Assembly (NCBI RefSeq): GCF_013620825.1
Contig: NZ_NJIC01000009.1
Coordinates: 292,264 to 356,263 of the forward strand
Reading direction: 5' to 3'
DNA from: Rhodanobacter sp. PCA2
GTDB lineage: Bacteria > Pseudomonadota > Gammaproteobacteria > Xanthomonadales > Rhodanobacteraceae
Length of the DNA: 64,000 nucleotides
This document shows positions 18,228 to 27,922 of this stretch, in pieces. How positions within the stretch are numbered: the first letter of the stretch is position 1; every line of letters starts with the position of its first letter. A program made the translations under genes and the position numbers. The notes under the pieces are model-generated. The model was not told the DNA's origin and made no database searches. It was given only the letters and a program-made list of their open reading frames with translations.

Positions 18228-19709
18228 GTGAGTGAAGAAATCCTGATCAACGTGACCCCGCGCGAGACGCGGGTGGGCGTGGTCGAAAACGGCATGTTGC
18301 AGGAAGTGCATGTCGAGCGCGCATCGAAGCGCGGTTACGTGGGCAACATCTACAAGGGCCGGGTGCAGCGGGTGATGCCGGGCATGCAGGCCGCGTTCGT
18401 GGAGATCGGGCTGGACCGCGCCGCATTCCTGCACGCCTCCGACATCGTGCGGCCGCCCGTCGCCGAGGGCGCCGAGCCGGCCGCCGGCCACGGCAACGGG
18501 CATACCCCGGCGATCAGCGAGCTGGTGCACGAGGGCCAGGAAATCGTGGTGCAGGTGGTGAAGGACCCGATCGGCAGCAAGGGCGCGCGACTGTCCGCCC
18601 ACCTGTCGATCCCGTCGCGTTACCTGGTGCTGCTGCCGCATGCGCACACCCTGGGCATTTCCGCGCGCATCGAGGACGAACCCGAGCGTACGCGCCTGCG
18701 CGAGGCGATGGGCGCCCTGATCGGCGAGAACCCGCTGGGCTACATCGTGCGCACCAATGCGGAGGGGCAGAGCGGCGAATCGCTGGCCTTCGACGTGACC
18801 TACCTCGGCAAGGTGTGGCGCGTGGTGCAGGAGAACATCGCCAAGGCCAGGGTGGGCGAGCGGGTGTACGAGGAACTCTCGCTGCCGCTGCGCAGCCTGC
18901 GCGACATGCTCACCGACGACATCGAGAAGGTGCGCGTGGACTCGCGCGAGACCTTCGAGAAGGTGGTGAAGTTCGTGCACAAGTTCATGCCCAGCCTGGA
19001 CGACCGGGTGGAGCACTACGACGGCGAGCGGCCGATCTTCGACCTGTACAGCGTGGAGGACGAGATCCAGCACGCGCTGAGGAAGGAGGTGCCGCTGAAG
19101 TCGGGCGGCTATCTGGTGGTGGACCAGACCGAGGCGATGACCACGATCGACGTCAACACCGGCGCCTACCTGGGCACGCGCAACCTGGAGGAGACCGTCT
19201 ACCGCACCAACCTGGAGGCGGCGCAGGCGGCGGCGCGCCAGCTCAGGCTGCGGAATCTGGGCGGCATCATCATCATCGACTTCATCGACATGGTGGACGA
19301 GGAGCACAAGCGCCAGGTGCTGCGCATGCTGGCCAAGGGGCTGGCGCGCGACCACGCCAAGACCACGGTGTACCCGATGTCCTCGCTGGGCCTGGTCGAG
19401 ATGACCCGCAAGCGCACCACCGAGAGCCTGGAGCGTCAGTTGTGCGAACCGTGCCCGGCCTGCGGCGGCCGCGGCACGCTGAAGACCGCCGAAACGGTGA
19501 CCTACGAGATCTTCCGCGAGATCACCCGCGCCGTGCGCCAGTTCGACGCCGAGAAACTGCTGGTGATGGCCAGCCCGTCGGTGGTCGGCCGCATCCTCGA
19601 GGAAGAGTCCGCCGCGGTGGCCGAACTGGAGGAGTTCATCTCCAAGAGCATACGCTTCCAGGCCGAGGAACATTATTCGCAGGAACAGTTTGATGTGGTT
19701 CTGCTTTAA
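18228..19709 (+). CDS. rng: Ribonuclease G
   Basis: RNase G is an endonuclease that matures the 16S rRNA 5' end and turns over some mRNAs. The 493-residue product begins MSEEILINVTPRETRVGVVE and has the S1 domain with KRGYVGNIYKGRVQRVMPGM. The catalytic-site region is VDQTEAMTTIDVNTG and GGIIIIDFIDM, and the zinc-link CPACGGRGT is near residue 409. It lacks the long C-terminal scaffold of RNase E. The start is GTG with GGGGAG upstream. yhdP follows after 27 bp, as in many Gammaproteobacteria. Confidence 0.96.
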   Translation: MSEEILINVTPRETRVGVVENGMLQEVHVERASKRGYVGNIYKGRVQRVMPGMQAAFVEIGLDRAAFLHASDIVRPPVAEGAEPAAGHGNGHTPAISELVHEGQEIVVQVVKDPIGSKGARLSAHLSIPSRYLVLLPHAHTLGISARIEDEPERTRLREAMGALIGENPLGYIVRTNAEGQSGESLAFDVTYLGKVWRVVQENIAKARVGERVYEELSLPLRSLRDMLTDDIEKVRVDSRETFEKVVKFVHKFMPSLDDRVEHYDGERPIFDLYSVEDEIQHALRKEVPLKSGGYLVVDQTEAMTTIDVNTGAYLGTRNLEETVYRTNLEAAQAAARQLRLRNLGGIIIIDFIDMVDEEHKRQVLRMLAKGLARDHAKTTVYPMSSLGLVEMTRKRTTESLERQLCEPCPACGGRGTLKTAETVTYEIFREITRAVRQFDAEKLLVMASPSVVGRILEEESAAVAELEEFISKSIRFQAEEHYSQEQFDVVLL

Positions 19710-19736
19710 GCCGACGCCTGCCGCGGCCGCACGTCG

Positions 19737-22700
19737 ATGAATCCCACGTGGCAGCGACGGCTGCACCTTGGCGCGCGCGCGCTGGGCTGGGTGGCCGGCA
19801 GCGGCGTGATCGCGCTGGCGGTGCTGATGGCGCTGGCGCAGCTGCTGCTGCCGCTGCTGGCGCGGCATCCCGAGTGGGTGGCGCGGGAACTCTCCGCGAA
19901 GCTGCAGCGCCCGGTGAGCTTCGCCTCGCTGGAGGGCAGGTGGACCGGTTCCGGCCCGCTGTTCGTGCTGCACGACGTCACCGTGGGCGTGCCGCCGGGC
20001 GTCAAGGGCACGCCGATCAAGGTGCCCGAATCCGAGCTGCGGCTGGATTTCGGCGGCTGGCTGCCCTCGCGGCACCTGGTGAACCTGCGCACGCGCGACC
20101 TGCAACTGGACCTCAGCCGCGACGCCGACGGCCGCTGGCACGTCAACGGCCTGGGCACGGGCGGCGACGCCGAGCAGCAGCCCGGCTTCAGCCAGCTCTC
20201 GGTGGCGCTGTGGCTGGACAACCTGCGCCTGAACATCGCCGACGCCGCCAACGACAAGCACTACAGCCTGGTGGTCGACCAGTTGCGGTTGAGCCGCCAG
20301 GGCAACCACATCCGCGTGGGCGCGCTGCTGCACCGTGCAGGCGTGGGGGGCGTGGTGCGCGGCGCGGGCCGCTTCCGCGACGACGGCAGCGACGGGCGGC
20401 TGTGGCTGTCCGGGCAGCAGGTCGACCTGGCGCGCATGCTGGCCGGCGTGGACCTGAGCGGCTACACCGTGCAGGGCGGCCACGGCAACGTGGCGTCCTG
20501 GCTGGACTGGCAGCACGGCAAGGTGGTGCGCAACTTCACCCGCCTCGACCTCGACGACCTGCGCATCGCCGGCGCCAATGGCGCGGTCGCGGTGCCGGGT
20601 CTGCACGGCGACGCCGAGCTGGGCCGCAGCGCCGACGGCTACGAATTGCGCTGGGCCGGCGACGACCAGGGCGCGCTGGCGGTGTGGCTGCACCATCCGG
20701 GCACGCCGCAACTGGCCGTGCAGGCGGCGGCGCGCGACCTGCAACTGGCGCCGCTGCTGCCCTGGCTGGGGCTGGCGCCGAACATGTCGCCCGGGCTGGC
20801 GAAGTGGCTGGGCGAGGGCCATCCGCGCGGCAAGCTGGACAGCGTGGCGCTGGGCTGGACCCGGGCCGGCGGCCTGGACCGGCTGGCCGCCACGTTCAGC
20901 GGACTGGCCATCGACCCGGCGGGCAAGCTGCCCGGCGTGGATCATCTCGGCGGCACGCTGCGCGGCGATGGCGAGGCGGTGTCGCTGGAACTGCCTGCGC
21001 AGGGCGCCACGGTGAACCTGCCGCACACCTTCCGCCAGCCGTTCGCGATGGCCAAGCTGGGCGGCACGCTGGCGTTCTGGCATGCGGACGGCGACTGGCA
21101 CCTGGGCATCGATCCGCTGGATTTCGAGGGCCGCGGCTACGGCGGCCAGCTGCGCGGGGAGATCGCCCTGCACGACGCCGGCGGCCCGCCGTTCCTTGAC
21201 CTCTACGTCGCGCTGGCGCACGCCGACGTGGCTGCCGCCAAGCTGTTCTGGCCGATCGATTCGATGCCGGCGGCCACCGTGTCGTGGCTGGACCAGGCGC
21301 TGGTCGGCGGCCGCATCGACCATGGCGACGTGGTGGTGCGCGGCGACCTCAGGGACTGGCCGTTCCACCACAACGAGGGGCGTTTCGAGGCGCGCGCCGA
21401 GATCAGCGACCTCACCTTCCACTACGGCAAGGACTGGCCCGAGGCCACCGGCGTCCACGCCGTCGCCAGCTTCGTCAACAGCGGCATGCTGGTGCAGGCC
21501 GACGCCGGCTCCTCGCTGGGCGTGAAGGTCGACAAGGCGACGGCGCTGATCCCGGAATTCGGCGACGGCACGCTGGACCTCAACGTGAGCGGCGGCGGCA
21601 GCGGCGCCAGCCTGCTCGGCTTCGTGTTCAAGAGCCCGATCGCCAGCCACCAGGCCGACGCCCTGGCGAAGCTGAAACTGGGCGGCAGCGGCAGCTTCGA
21701 TTTCCACCTCTCGCTGCCGCTGGCGCATGCGGAGGATTTCACCCTCGCCGGCACCGCCCAGCTCAAGAACGTGGACGTGGGCAATCCCGACTGGCAACTG
21801 CAGTTGGACAAGCTCAGCGGCCCGGCCACCTTCGACGGCCATGGCTTCCATGCCGGTCCGCTGAGCGGCATCGCGCACGGCGAGCCTTCCACGCTGGACC
21901 TGGCGATTGCCGGCGCCACCGGCGACCCCGCCACGGCGCTGACGGCCAAACTGAGCGGCAGCTACAGCTTCGCCGAACTCACCGCGGGTTATCCCTCGCT
22001 GGATTGGCTGAATCCGCTGGGCAGCGGGCGCAGTCCTTTCGACATCGGTTTCAGCCTCACCAAGCCGGCGAACGACGGCCCGCTGGTCCAGACCCTGACC
22101 CTGGACTCCACCCTGGCCGGTATCGCACTGGACGTGCCCGTGCCGCTGAAGAAGACCGCCGCGACCGAGCTGCCGCTCCATCTCGTGATGACCCTGCCGA
22201 TGCAGGGCGCCGACCTGAAGATCGCCCTCGGCGAGCAGGCGCGCGGCCACCTGCGCCTCGGCGACGGCAACAAGCCGCTGGCCGGCACGCTGGCGTTCGG
22301 CACGCAGATGCCGATGGACCTGCCGGCGCAGGGGCTGCGCATCCGCGGCCACGCGGCGAAGCTGGATGTCACCGGCTGGGTGCAGCAGGCGATCGCGCTG
22401 ACCGCGGGCGGGCATGCCGCCCCGACCAACATCACCGGCACGGCGAGCGCGCCCGGCGCAGCCAGTCCAGTGACCGCCAGCGGCGGGCCGGCGCTGGAAA
22501 GCGTGGACGTGGGCACCGACCATGCCGAATGGTTCGGCCATCCGCTGGGCGCGATGACGCTGCAGGCCACGCCCACCGCGGACAACCTGCAGGTGGACGT
22601 GACCGGCCCAGCGATGACCGGGCGCTACACCGTGCCCACCAGGGAACTGGACAAGCGCGGCATCACCGCGCGCCTCACCCACCTGCACTGGCCCGGCAGT

Positions 22701-23717
22701 CCGCCGCCGCCCCCTGGCAAGGCGGCCGCCAGCCAGCCCGAGGAAAACCCCGCCAACACCGGCATCGACCCCGCCTCGCTGCCGCCGTTCCACCTGTGGG
22801 TGGGCGAGCTGAGCTTCGGCGACGCCAAGCTGGGCGAGGCGCGGCTGGAAAGCTGGCCCACCGCGCAAGGCATGCGCATCGACCAGTTGCGCGCGCTGTC
22901 GCCCAGCGTGCAGATCACCGGCAGCGGCGACTGGAACGGCACGCCCACCGACAGCCATACCCGCATGCGCATCAGCTTCGCCGCCGACGACCTCGGCAAG
23001 ATGCTCACCGCGTTCGGCTTCACCGGCCTGGTCAACGGCGGCAAGACCCAGGACCAGCTCGACGCGAGCTGGCCCGGCGCGCCCTCGTCCTTCAGCCTCG
23101 CCAATGCCACCGGCACGCTGGCGATCCAGGTCAGCGACGGCCGCATTCCCGAAGTGGGGCCCGGCGTGGGGCGCCTGTTCGGGCTGGTCTCGCTGGCCGA
23201 GCTGCCGCGCCGGCTCACCCTGGATTTCGGCGACGTGTTCGGCAAGGGCCTGGGCTTCGACTCGATCAAGGGCGATTTCCAGCTCGCCAACGGCAGCGCC
23301 ACCACCGGCAACCTGGTGATCAAGGGGCCGGCCGCGCAGATCGGCATCACCGGCCGCACCGGCCTGCGCGCCAAGGACTACGACCAGCAGGTGACCGTGG
23401 TGCCGCACATCGGCAACAGCCTGCCGGTGATCGGCGCGGTGGTGGGCGGCCCGGTCGGCGTCGCCGCCGGCCTCGCCGTGCAAGGCCTGCTGGGCCACGG
23501 CCTCAACAAGACCGCCGGCGCGCGCTACCACGTCACCGGAAGCTGGGACAAACCGGTGATGACCCTGGTCGAGAAGCGCTCGCTGCCCGCTGCGCCCGCC
23601 GCCCCGGCCACCATCGAGCCGCCGCTGCTGCCGGCCGCGCCCTCGTCCAGCCCGGCCATCACGATACCGTTGCTCGACGTGTCGCCGGCGCTACCGGCAT
23701 CGTCGTCCAGCCGTTGA
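19737..23717 (+). CDS. yhdP: YhdP-family AsmA-like protein
   Basis: YhdP is a long inner-membrane-anchored, AsmA/VPS13-like protein implicated in moving phospholipid from inner to outer membrane. The 1326-residue product has one N-terminal membrane segment (about residues 18-42), the family-typical RPVSFASLEGRWTG after it, and a long beta-rich region. Its C-terminal AsmA-like part contains VGPGVGRLFGLVSLAELPRR-type sequence and KDYDQQVTVVPHIG. The length fits the family (about 1270). The last codons lie in a dispersed repeat, so the C-terminus is probably lineage-specific. Confidence 0.92.
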   Translation: MNPTWQRRLHLGARALGWVAGSGVIALAVLMALAQLLLPLLARHPEWVARELSAKLQRPVSFASLEGRWTGSGPLFVLHDVTVGVPPGVKGTPIKVPESELRLDFGGWLPSRHLVNLRTRDLQLDLSRDADGRWHVNGLGTGGDAEQQPGFSQLSVALWLDNLRLNIADAANDKHYSLVVDQLRLSRQGNHIRVGALLHRAGVGGVVRGAGRFRDDGSDGRLWLSGQQVDLARMLAGVDLSGYTVQGGHGNVASWLDWQHGKVVRNFTRLDLDDLRIAGANGAVAVPGLHGDAELGRSADGYELRWAGDDQGALAVWLHHPGTPQLAVQAAARDLQLAPLLPWLGLAPNMSPGLAKWLGEGHPRGKLDSVALGWTRAGGLDRLAATFSGLAIDPAGKLPGVDHLGGTLRGDGEAVSLELPAQGATVNLPHTFRQPFAMAKLGGTLAFWHADGDWHLGIDPLDFEGRGYGGQLRGEIALHDAGGPPFLDLYVALAHADVAAAKLFWPIDSMPAATVSWLDQALVGGRIDHGDVVVRGDLRDWPFHHNEGRFEARAEISDLTFHYGKDWPEATGVHAVASFVNSGMLVQADAGSSLGVKVDKATALIPEFGDGTLDLNVSGGGSGASLLGFVFKSPIASHQADALAKLKLGGSGSFDFHLSLPLAHAEDFTLAGTAQLKNVDVGNPDWQLQLDKLSGPATFDGHGFHAGPLSGIAHGEPSTLDLAIAGATGDPATALTAKLSGSYSFAELTAGYPSLDWLNPLGSGRSPFDIGFSLTKPANDGPLVQTLTLDSTLAGIALDVPVPLKKTAATELPLHLVMTLPMQGADLKIALGEQARGHLRLGDGNKPLAGTLAFGTQMPMDLPAQGLRIRGHAAKLDVTGWVQQAIALTAGGHAAPTNITGTASAPGAASPVTASGGPALESVDVGTDHAEWFGHPLGAMTLQATPTADNLQVDVTGPAMTGRYTVPTRELDKRGITARLTHLHWPGSPPPPPGKAAASQPEENPANTGIDPASLPPFHLWVGELSFGDAKLGEARLESWPTAQGMRIDQLRALSPSVQITGSGDWNGTPTDSHTRMRISFAADDLGKMLTAFGFTGLVNGGKTQDQLDASWPGAPSSFSLANATGTLAIQVSDGRIPEVGPGVGRLFGLVSLAELPRRLTLDFGDVFGKGLGFDSIKGDFQLANGSATTGNLVIKGPAAQIGITGRTGLRAKDYDQQVTVVPHIGNSLPVIGAVVGGPVGVAAGLAVQGLLGHGLNKTAGARYHVTGSWDKPVMTLVEKRSLPAAPAAPATIEPPLLPAAPSSSPAITIPLLDVSPALPASSSSR

Positions 23718-23985
23718 GGATGGCCTGGTCAATCGACCGCCTGCTTGTCATCCCTGCGGCTTGCTCGTCATCCCTGTGAAAGCGGGGTCCAGCCGTTAAG
23801 GATGGCCTGATCAATCGACCGCCTGCTCGTCATTCCTGCGGCCTGCTCGTCATTCCTGCGAAAGCAGGAATCCAGTGCCTTGGCGTTCCGTGGCTTGCAG
23901 TCACCGGACCACCAGCTGCGCTGTTGTGAAGCACCTCCCGCCTTCGCCGGGACGACGAGCAAAACAAGACCTTCCTTAACCGCGC
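23707..23985. repeat. Dispersed repeat block with 82-bp tandem duplication
   Basis: Two near-identical tandem units start at 23707 and 23789. Each runs from CCAGCCGTT through gatggcctg, tcaatcgac, cgcctgct and gtcat-cctgcggc to a final g-tccag. The block continues with GCGAAAGCAGGAATCCAG, ctgttgtgaagc and gacgagcaaaac, all shared with 14720-14822 and 63563-63790. The first unit includes the yhdP stop codon, and the block ends at the sterol desaturase stop. No gene is seen in it. Confidence 0.75.
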
Positions 23986-25190
23986 GGCCTGGTCGAGCCG
24001 TTGAACGGGAACATCTGCTGCCGGACGAAGCCGTCCGGCACGTAGTCGCCGACCACGCCGTACTTTTCCGGGAACTTGTTGCTGGATTTCACCGCGGTGC
24101 CGAACAGGTAATCGAGGAATGCGTAGTGCGCCGCGTAGTTCCTGTCGATCGCCTCGTCGTCGGAGGCGTGGTGCCAGTGATGGAAGTTCGGCGTCACCAG
24201 CACGTACTTCAGCGGCCCCCACGGCAGGTGCACGTTGGCGTGGTTGAACACGGCCTGGAAGCCGACCACCAGGATGTAGGCGGCCATCACGCCTTCGCTG
24301 AAACCGAGCACGTACAGCGGCGCCAGCACGCAGACGCGCGTGGCGACCAGCTCCAGCATGTGCTGGCGCGAGCCGGCCAGCCAATCCATGGTCTTCACGC
24401 TGTGGTGCACGGCGTGGAAGCGCCACAGCAGCGGCACCTCGTGATAGGCGCGGTGCGCCCAGTACTGCGCGAGGTCGGCGGCGAGTATGCACAGCAGCAG
24501 CTGCGGCACGAACGGGATGTGCTGCACGGACTGCTGGAAGCTGCTGCTGACCAGCCAGCCGAAGCCGTGGTGCAGCACCAGGTTCACGATCAGCAGGATC
24601 AGCCCCACGACGAAGTGGTTCGCCGCGAAATGCTTCAGGTCGGTCTGCCACTCGGCGCGGAAGATCGCCTGCCCCTTGTAGAGCGGGAACAGCTTCTCGA
24701 TCACCACGAAGATCAGGGTCGAGCCGAGCAGGTCCAGCACGAACCAGTCCAGCCCGATGTACGGCGTGTGGTCGGGGAACGTGCCCACCGGCACGCGCGA
24801 ACCGCCCAGCGCCACGGCCAGCACCACGATCGCGAACGCGGCGACGTTGAGCTTGCGCTGGCGGTTGAGGATCACGTTCGCGAGCGACAGACCGCCGGAA
24901 ACCAGCAGCGCGACGAACATCGCCTGGCGCAGCACGTCCACCGAATACTGGTGGCGCAGCTCCGGCGTGGTCAGGTATTGCGGGAAATGGAACGCCACCA
25001 CGCCCAGCAGGCACAGGATGCCCAGCGCCATCGCCAGCGCCGTGCTGATCATCGCCTTGCCGGGCTTCAGCTCGCCGCTGCGGTGGAACAGGTCGCGCGT
25101 TTCGTCGATCACCGCGCCGATCTTTTCCGCCGGTTTCTGCACCGCCGCGTCAAGCGCCTTCCGGGTGCCGTTGCGCCTGGATTCGGACAT
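23976..25190 (-). CDS. Sterol desaturase / fatty acid hydroxylase family membrane protein
   Basis: These di-iron enzymes hydroxylate or desaturate lipids in the membrane. The 404-residue product has several membrane segments and the histidine clusters HRAYHE, HAVHHS and NFHHWHH with a downstream [15 protein letters not shown], the full motif set of the family. The lipid substrate is unknown. The start at 25190 has GGAAG upstream; the frame continues 17 codons further without a better site. It is inserted between yhdP and tldD on the opposite strand. Confidence 0.88.
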   Translation of the reverse strand: MSESRRNGTRKALDAAVQKPAEKIGAVIDETRDLFHRSGELKPGKAMISTALAMALGILCLLGVVAFHFPQYLTTPELRHQYSVDVLRQAMFVALLVSGGLSLANVILNRQRKLNVAAFAIVVLAVALGGSRVPVGTFPDHTPYIGLDWFVLDLLGSTLIFVVIEKLFPLYKGQAIFRAEWQTDLKHFAANHFVVGLILLIVNLVLHHGFGWLVSSSFQQSVQHIPFVPQLLLCILAADLAQYWAHRAYHEVPLLWRFHAVHHSVKTMDWLAGSRQHMLELVATRVCVLAPLYVLGFSEGVMAAYILVVGFQAVFNHANVHLPWGPLKYVLVTPNFHHWHHASDDEAIDRNYAAHYAFLDYLFGTAVKSSNKFPEKYGVVGDYVPDGFVRQQMFPFNGSTRPRG

Positions 25191-25332
25191 GCCCACTTCC
25201 CTATGTATGCCGCTCCATCGCCGGCGGCCAGCGGCGCGCATGATACCGCGGCGCTTGCCGCCGGGGGCTTTAAGCCGCAGGATTCGGCCTCATCTTGGTT
25301 CTTTCCGATACTTCGCGCACGGCGGATTTTTC

Positions 25333-26772
25333 ATGGGCTCACTGCTTGCCAAGGCCGAACGACAGCTGCTGGCGCCCGGTGGCCTGGCGTCCGCCGATCT
25401 GGAGCGCGTGTTCGCGCAGCTGATGGGCCCGTCCATCGACGCGGCCGACCTGTACTTCCAGCATTCGCGCAGCGAGTCGTGGATGCTGGAAGAGGGCATC
25501 GTCAAGGACGGCAGCCATTCCATCGAGCAGGGCGTGGGCGTGCGCGCGATCTCCGGCGAGAAGACCGGCTTTGCCTACTCCGACGAGATCGTGCTGCCGC
25601 AGCTTCTGGAAGCCTCGAAGGCCGCGCGCGCCATCGCCCGGGACGGTCGCGGCGCCGGCCGGCCGCTGGCGCTGGGCGACACGCGGCAGCTCTATCCCGC
25701 CATCGACCCGGTGGAGAGCCTACCCAACCCCGACAAGATCGCCTTGCTGCGCGAAGTGGACGCCTACGCGCGCTCGCGCGACCCGCGCATCACCCAGGTC
25801 ATCGTGAGCATCGCCGCCACCATCGACACCGTGCTGATCGCCGCCTCCGACGGCACGCTCGCCGCCGACGTGCGTCCGCTGGTGCGCCTCAACGTGCAGG
25901 TGATCGCCGAGGCCAACGGCCGCCGCGAGCAGGGTTACGCGGGCGGCGGCGGCCGCTACGGCTACCGCGAGCTGGTCGAGAACGGCCGCGCGCTCGCCTT
26001 CGCCGACGAGGCGGTGCGCCAGGCGCTGGTGAACCTGGATTCCGTCGCCGCGCCCGCCGGCCAGATGACCGTGGTGCTCGGCCCCGGCTGGCCTGGCGTG
26101 CTGCTGCACGAGGCGATCGGCCACGGCCTGGAAGGCGACTTCAACCGCAAGGGCAGCTCCGCCTTCGCCGGCCGCCTCGGCCAGCGCGTGGCCGCGCCCG
26201 GCGTCACCGTGGTGGACGACGGCACGCTGCCCGGCCGCCGCGGCTCGCTCAGCGTGGACGACGAAGGCACGCCGACCAATTGCACCGTGCTGATCGAGGA
26301 CGGCATCCTCAAGGGCTACATGCAGGACAAGCTCAACGCGCGCCTGATGGGCATGGCGCCCACCGGCAACGGCCGCCGCGAATCCTTCACCGCGCTGCCG
26401 ATGCCGCGCATGACCAACACCTACATGCGCAGCGGCAGCCACGACCCCGACGAAATCATCCGCTCGGTGAAGAAGGGCCTGTACGCGCCGAACTTCGGCG
26501 GCGGCCAGGTCGACATCACCAACGGCAAGTTCGTGTTCTCCGCCAGCGAGGCCTACCTGATCGAGGACGGCAGGATCACCGCCCCAGTGAAGGGCGCCAC
26601 CCTGATCGGCAGTGGCCCCGACGTGCTCACCCGCGTCTCCATGATCGGCAACGACATGAAGCTGGACGAAGGCGTGGGCGTCTGCGGCAAGGACGGCCAG
26701 AGCGTCCCGGTAGGCGTGGGCCAGCCCACGCTGAAGATCGATGCGATGACGGTGGGTGGGACTGCGGCGTAA
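25333..26772 (+). CDS. tldD: Metalloprotease TldD
   Basis: TldD forms a heterodimeric zinc protease with TldE/PmbA that degrades unfolded peptides, processes microcin B17 and affects gyrase-toxin sensitivity. The 479-residue product matches E. coli TldD (481). It carries the metal motif [20 protein letters not shown], then [12 protein letters not shown] and the C-terminal [20 protein letters not shown]. tldE is not in the window. No operon partner is adjacent. Confidence 0.96.
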   Translation: MGSLLAKAERQLLAPGGLASADLERVFAQLMGPSIDAADLYFQHSRSESWMLEEGIVKDGSHSIEQGVGVRAISGEKTGFAYSDEIVLPQLLEASKAARAIARDGRGAGRPLALGDTRQLYPAIDPVESLPNPDKIALLREVDAYARSRDPRITQVIVSIAATIDTVLIAASDGTLAADVRPLVRLNVQVIAEANGRREQGYAGGGGRYGYRELVENGRALAFADEAVRQALVNLDSVAAPAGQMTVVLGPGWPGVLLHEAIGHGLEGDFNRKGSSAFAGRLGQRVAAPGVTVVDDGTLPGRRGSLSVDDEGTPTNCTVLIEDGILKGYMQDKLNARLMGMAPTGNGRRESFTALPMPRMTNTYMRSGSHDPDEIIRSVKKGLYAPNFGGGQVDITNGKFVFSASEAYLIEDGRITAPVKGATLIGSGPDVLTRVSMIGNDMKLDEGVGVCGKDGQSVPVGVGQPTLKIDAMTVGGTAA

Positions 26773-26845
26773 TGCTGGGGCAGGGCGGCGGCGGAACCGC
26801 CCGCCCTGTGACGGTGCTGCTGGGTTCTCGTCCCGCGAGGTTGTG

Positions 26846-27030
26846 CTATTCCCCTATCTCAACCGCAAGGATGTGGAGCACCTCGCTGCCGACATTCTTG
26901 ACATGGTGCGGCCCGATCAGGCCGCTCCAAATCGCCTGACCCGCCGCTGGCCGCGCAGGAAACGTTCTCGAATCCGCCAGCACGTGGCCGTCCATGTCAT
27001 ACCGGACGAAACCGCTACAGATCAGCACAA
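26846..27030 (-). pseudogene. Cupin-type protein remnant
   Basis: The translated fragment contains GHVLADSRTFPARPAAGQAI followed by WSGLIGPHHVKNVGSEVLHI and LAVEI. This resembles the C-terminal half of a small cupin (glycine turn, GPH metal-ligand type motif, final strand). The N-terminal half is missing: upstream sequence switches frame into a transposase fragment. It is therefore read as a truncated gene joined to IS debris. Identification rests on motif memory, not a search. Confidence 0.45.
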
Positions 27031-27180
27031 GTGAGCGCGCACCTCTCAGCACCTTGATAACCGGTATCGGCGCACACCGTCTTTTCCTTGCCGCGTAATA
27101 GCTTGGCCACTTTCATCACGTCCCTGACAATGCCGTCGCGACGGTTGTAGAAGATCGTGCAAAGCGTGTAGAGTAAATTC
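27025..27180 (-). pseudogene. IS5-type transposase remnant
   Basis: On the minus strand the segment reads VRDVMKVAKLLRGKEKTVC then ADTGYQGAER, matching the conserved internal block of IS5-family DDE transposases (the GDAGYQG-ERR type, around the second catalytic Asp). Only about 50 codons remain; no terminal inverted repeats or complete frame are visible. It abuts the cupin remnant, marking an old insertion and deletion. Confidence 0.55.
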
Positions 27181-27426
27181 ATGCGGGAGTCAACTTTTGC
27201 AGCCGTCGACAGATTTTTTTATCTTGCCGCAGTGATTTTTGCGGCCTTCTGTCTGTGGAATATCTGCAAATCCCTCAGGCGAGGATTTGTTTTCATAAAC
27301 GGAAGGAAAGCCTTTAGGTCAAAAGATCGACTTGGGTTTTGGTTGGTGATCACTGGATGGATTGGCGTGGCGGTATTCTTCGGGTGTCTGGTGATGTCTG
27401 CGTTTAATATAGGATCGTTGCCTTGA
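27181..27426 (+). CDS. Small hypothetical membrane protein
   Basis: The 81-residue ORF has two clear hydrophobic segments (about residues 12-30 and 52-74) separated by a basic loop (KSLRRGFVF ... KAFRSKDR). Composition is AT-richer than its neighbours, fitting a mobile or cassette origin. No strong ribosome-binding site is seen. It is convergent with the next gene, and its stop is at the far edge of the attC-like site. No function is recognised; it could be spurious. Confidence 0.45.
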   Translation: MRESTFAAVDRFFYLAAVIFAAFCLWNICKSLRRGFVFINGRKAFRSKDRLGFWLVITGWIGVAVFFGCLVMSAFNIGSLP

Positions 27427-27485
27427 TTGCCAGCGCTTGAGTTAAGCGGCAGCGAAGTCGTCTGCCTCGAACGAACTGTTAGCCC
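27425..27485 (-). repeat. Integron attC-like site (59-base element)
   Basis: Read on the minus strand, the site starts GGCTAACAGTTCGTTCGAGG and ends GCCGCTTAACTCAAGCGCTG. This closely follows the classical attC layout (R'' box, TTCRTTC left arm, internal GGCAG/CTGCC stem with a CTTCG loop region, CTTAACTCAAGCG arm, R' box). The R' core is degenerate (GCTGGCA instead of GTTRRRY). The stop codon of the upstream minus-strand gene lies inside R'', as is typical of gene cassettes. No integrase gene is in the window. Confidence 0.75.
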
Positions 27486-27922
27486 GCACCTAGAAGGCGA
27501 GAAACAACCGCCCCTATAGATTCGGCAGCTACAGCCTTGGCTCCGGAGATCGTTGCTGATTTTAGCCGTTCAAAGTAGCTTCGCCGGTCGACAGTACAGT
27601 CAACTGCCTCGGGAGTTTTTTGTAGCAGAGCGAAACCTTTACTGGTGAGCACAATGTTTTGGAAGCCGCGCACCTCAAGGTACTGCGGGCCATTCGCAAC
27701 TCTAATAAAACCCTCGTCGATAAGGAACTGCGCGGTTGCCTCTGCGCCCGTGATTAGGTGGTTGTACTGCGGACTATCCGTTTCGTAATTCTCGCCGAAA
27801 AGGATATCTAGCCCAACCGCAAGGGGGTCAACATTCGTGGGAGTTGGAAACGACTCATAGAGCAAAACAAGAACCTTGGCGGCAACCACGTTGAAGACTT
27901 CAATGTTTGCGGGAGTGCTCAT
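27479..27922 (-). CDS. Hypothetical cassette-borne protein
   Basis: The 147-residue product (MSTPANIEVFNVVAAKVLVL ...) is mostly helical with a conserved-looking core ATAQFLIDEGFIRVANGP, YLEVRGFQNIVLTSKGFALL. That core resembles a winged-helix or repressor-like fold, but no family is recognised. A glycine/alanine-rich tail (SATISGAKAVAAESIGAVVS) could form an amphipathic helix. Lower GC and an attC-like site exactly at the stop mark it as an integron gene cassette. Confidence 0.7.
   Translation of the reverse strand: MSTPANIEVFNVVAAKVLVLLYESFPTPTNVDPLAVGLDILFGENYETDSPQYNHLITGAEATAQFLIDEGFIRVANGPQYLEVRGFQNIVLTSKGFALLQKTPEAVDCTVDRRSYFERLKSATISGAKAVAAESIGAVVSRLLGAG

Noticed and set aside
18075..23531. 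Very long open frame on the minus strand opposite rng and yhdP
   Set aside because: It is a high-GC antisense shadow: low-complexity His/Arg/Gln/Gly-rich translation without any domain, fully overlapping two well-supported genes.
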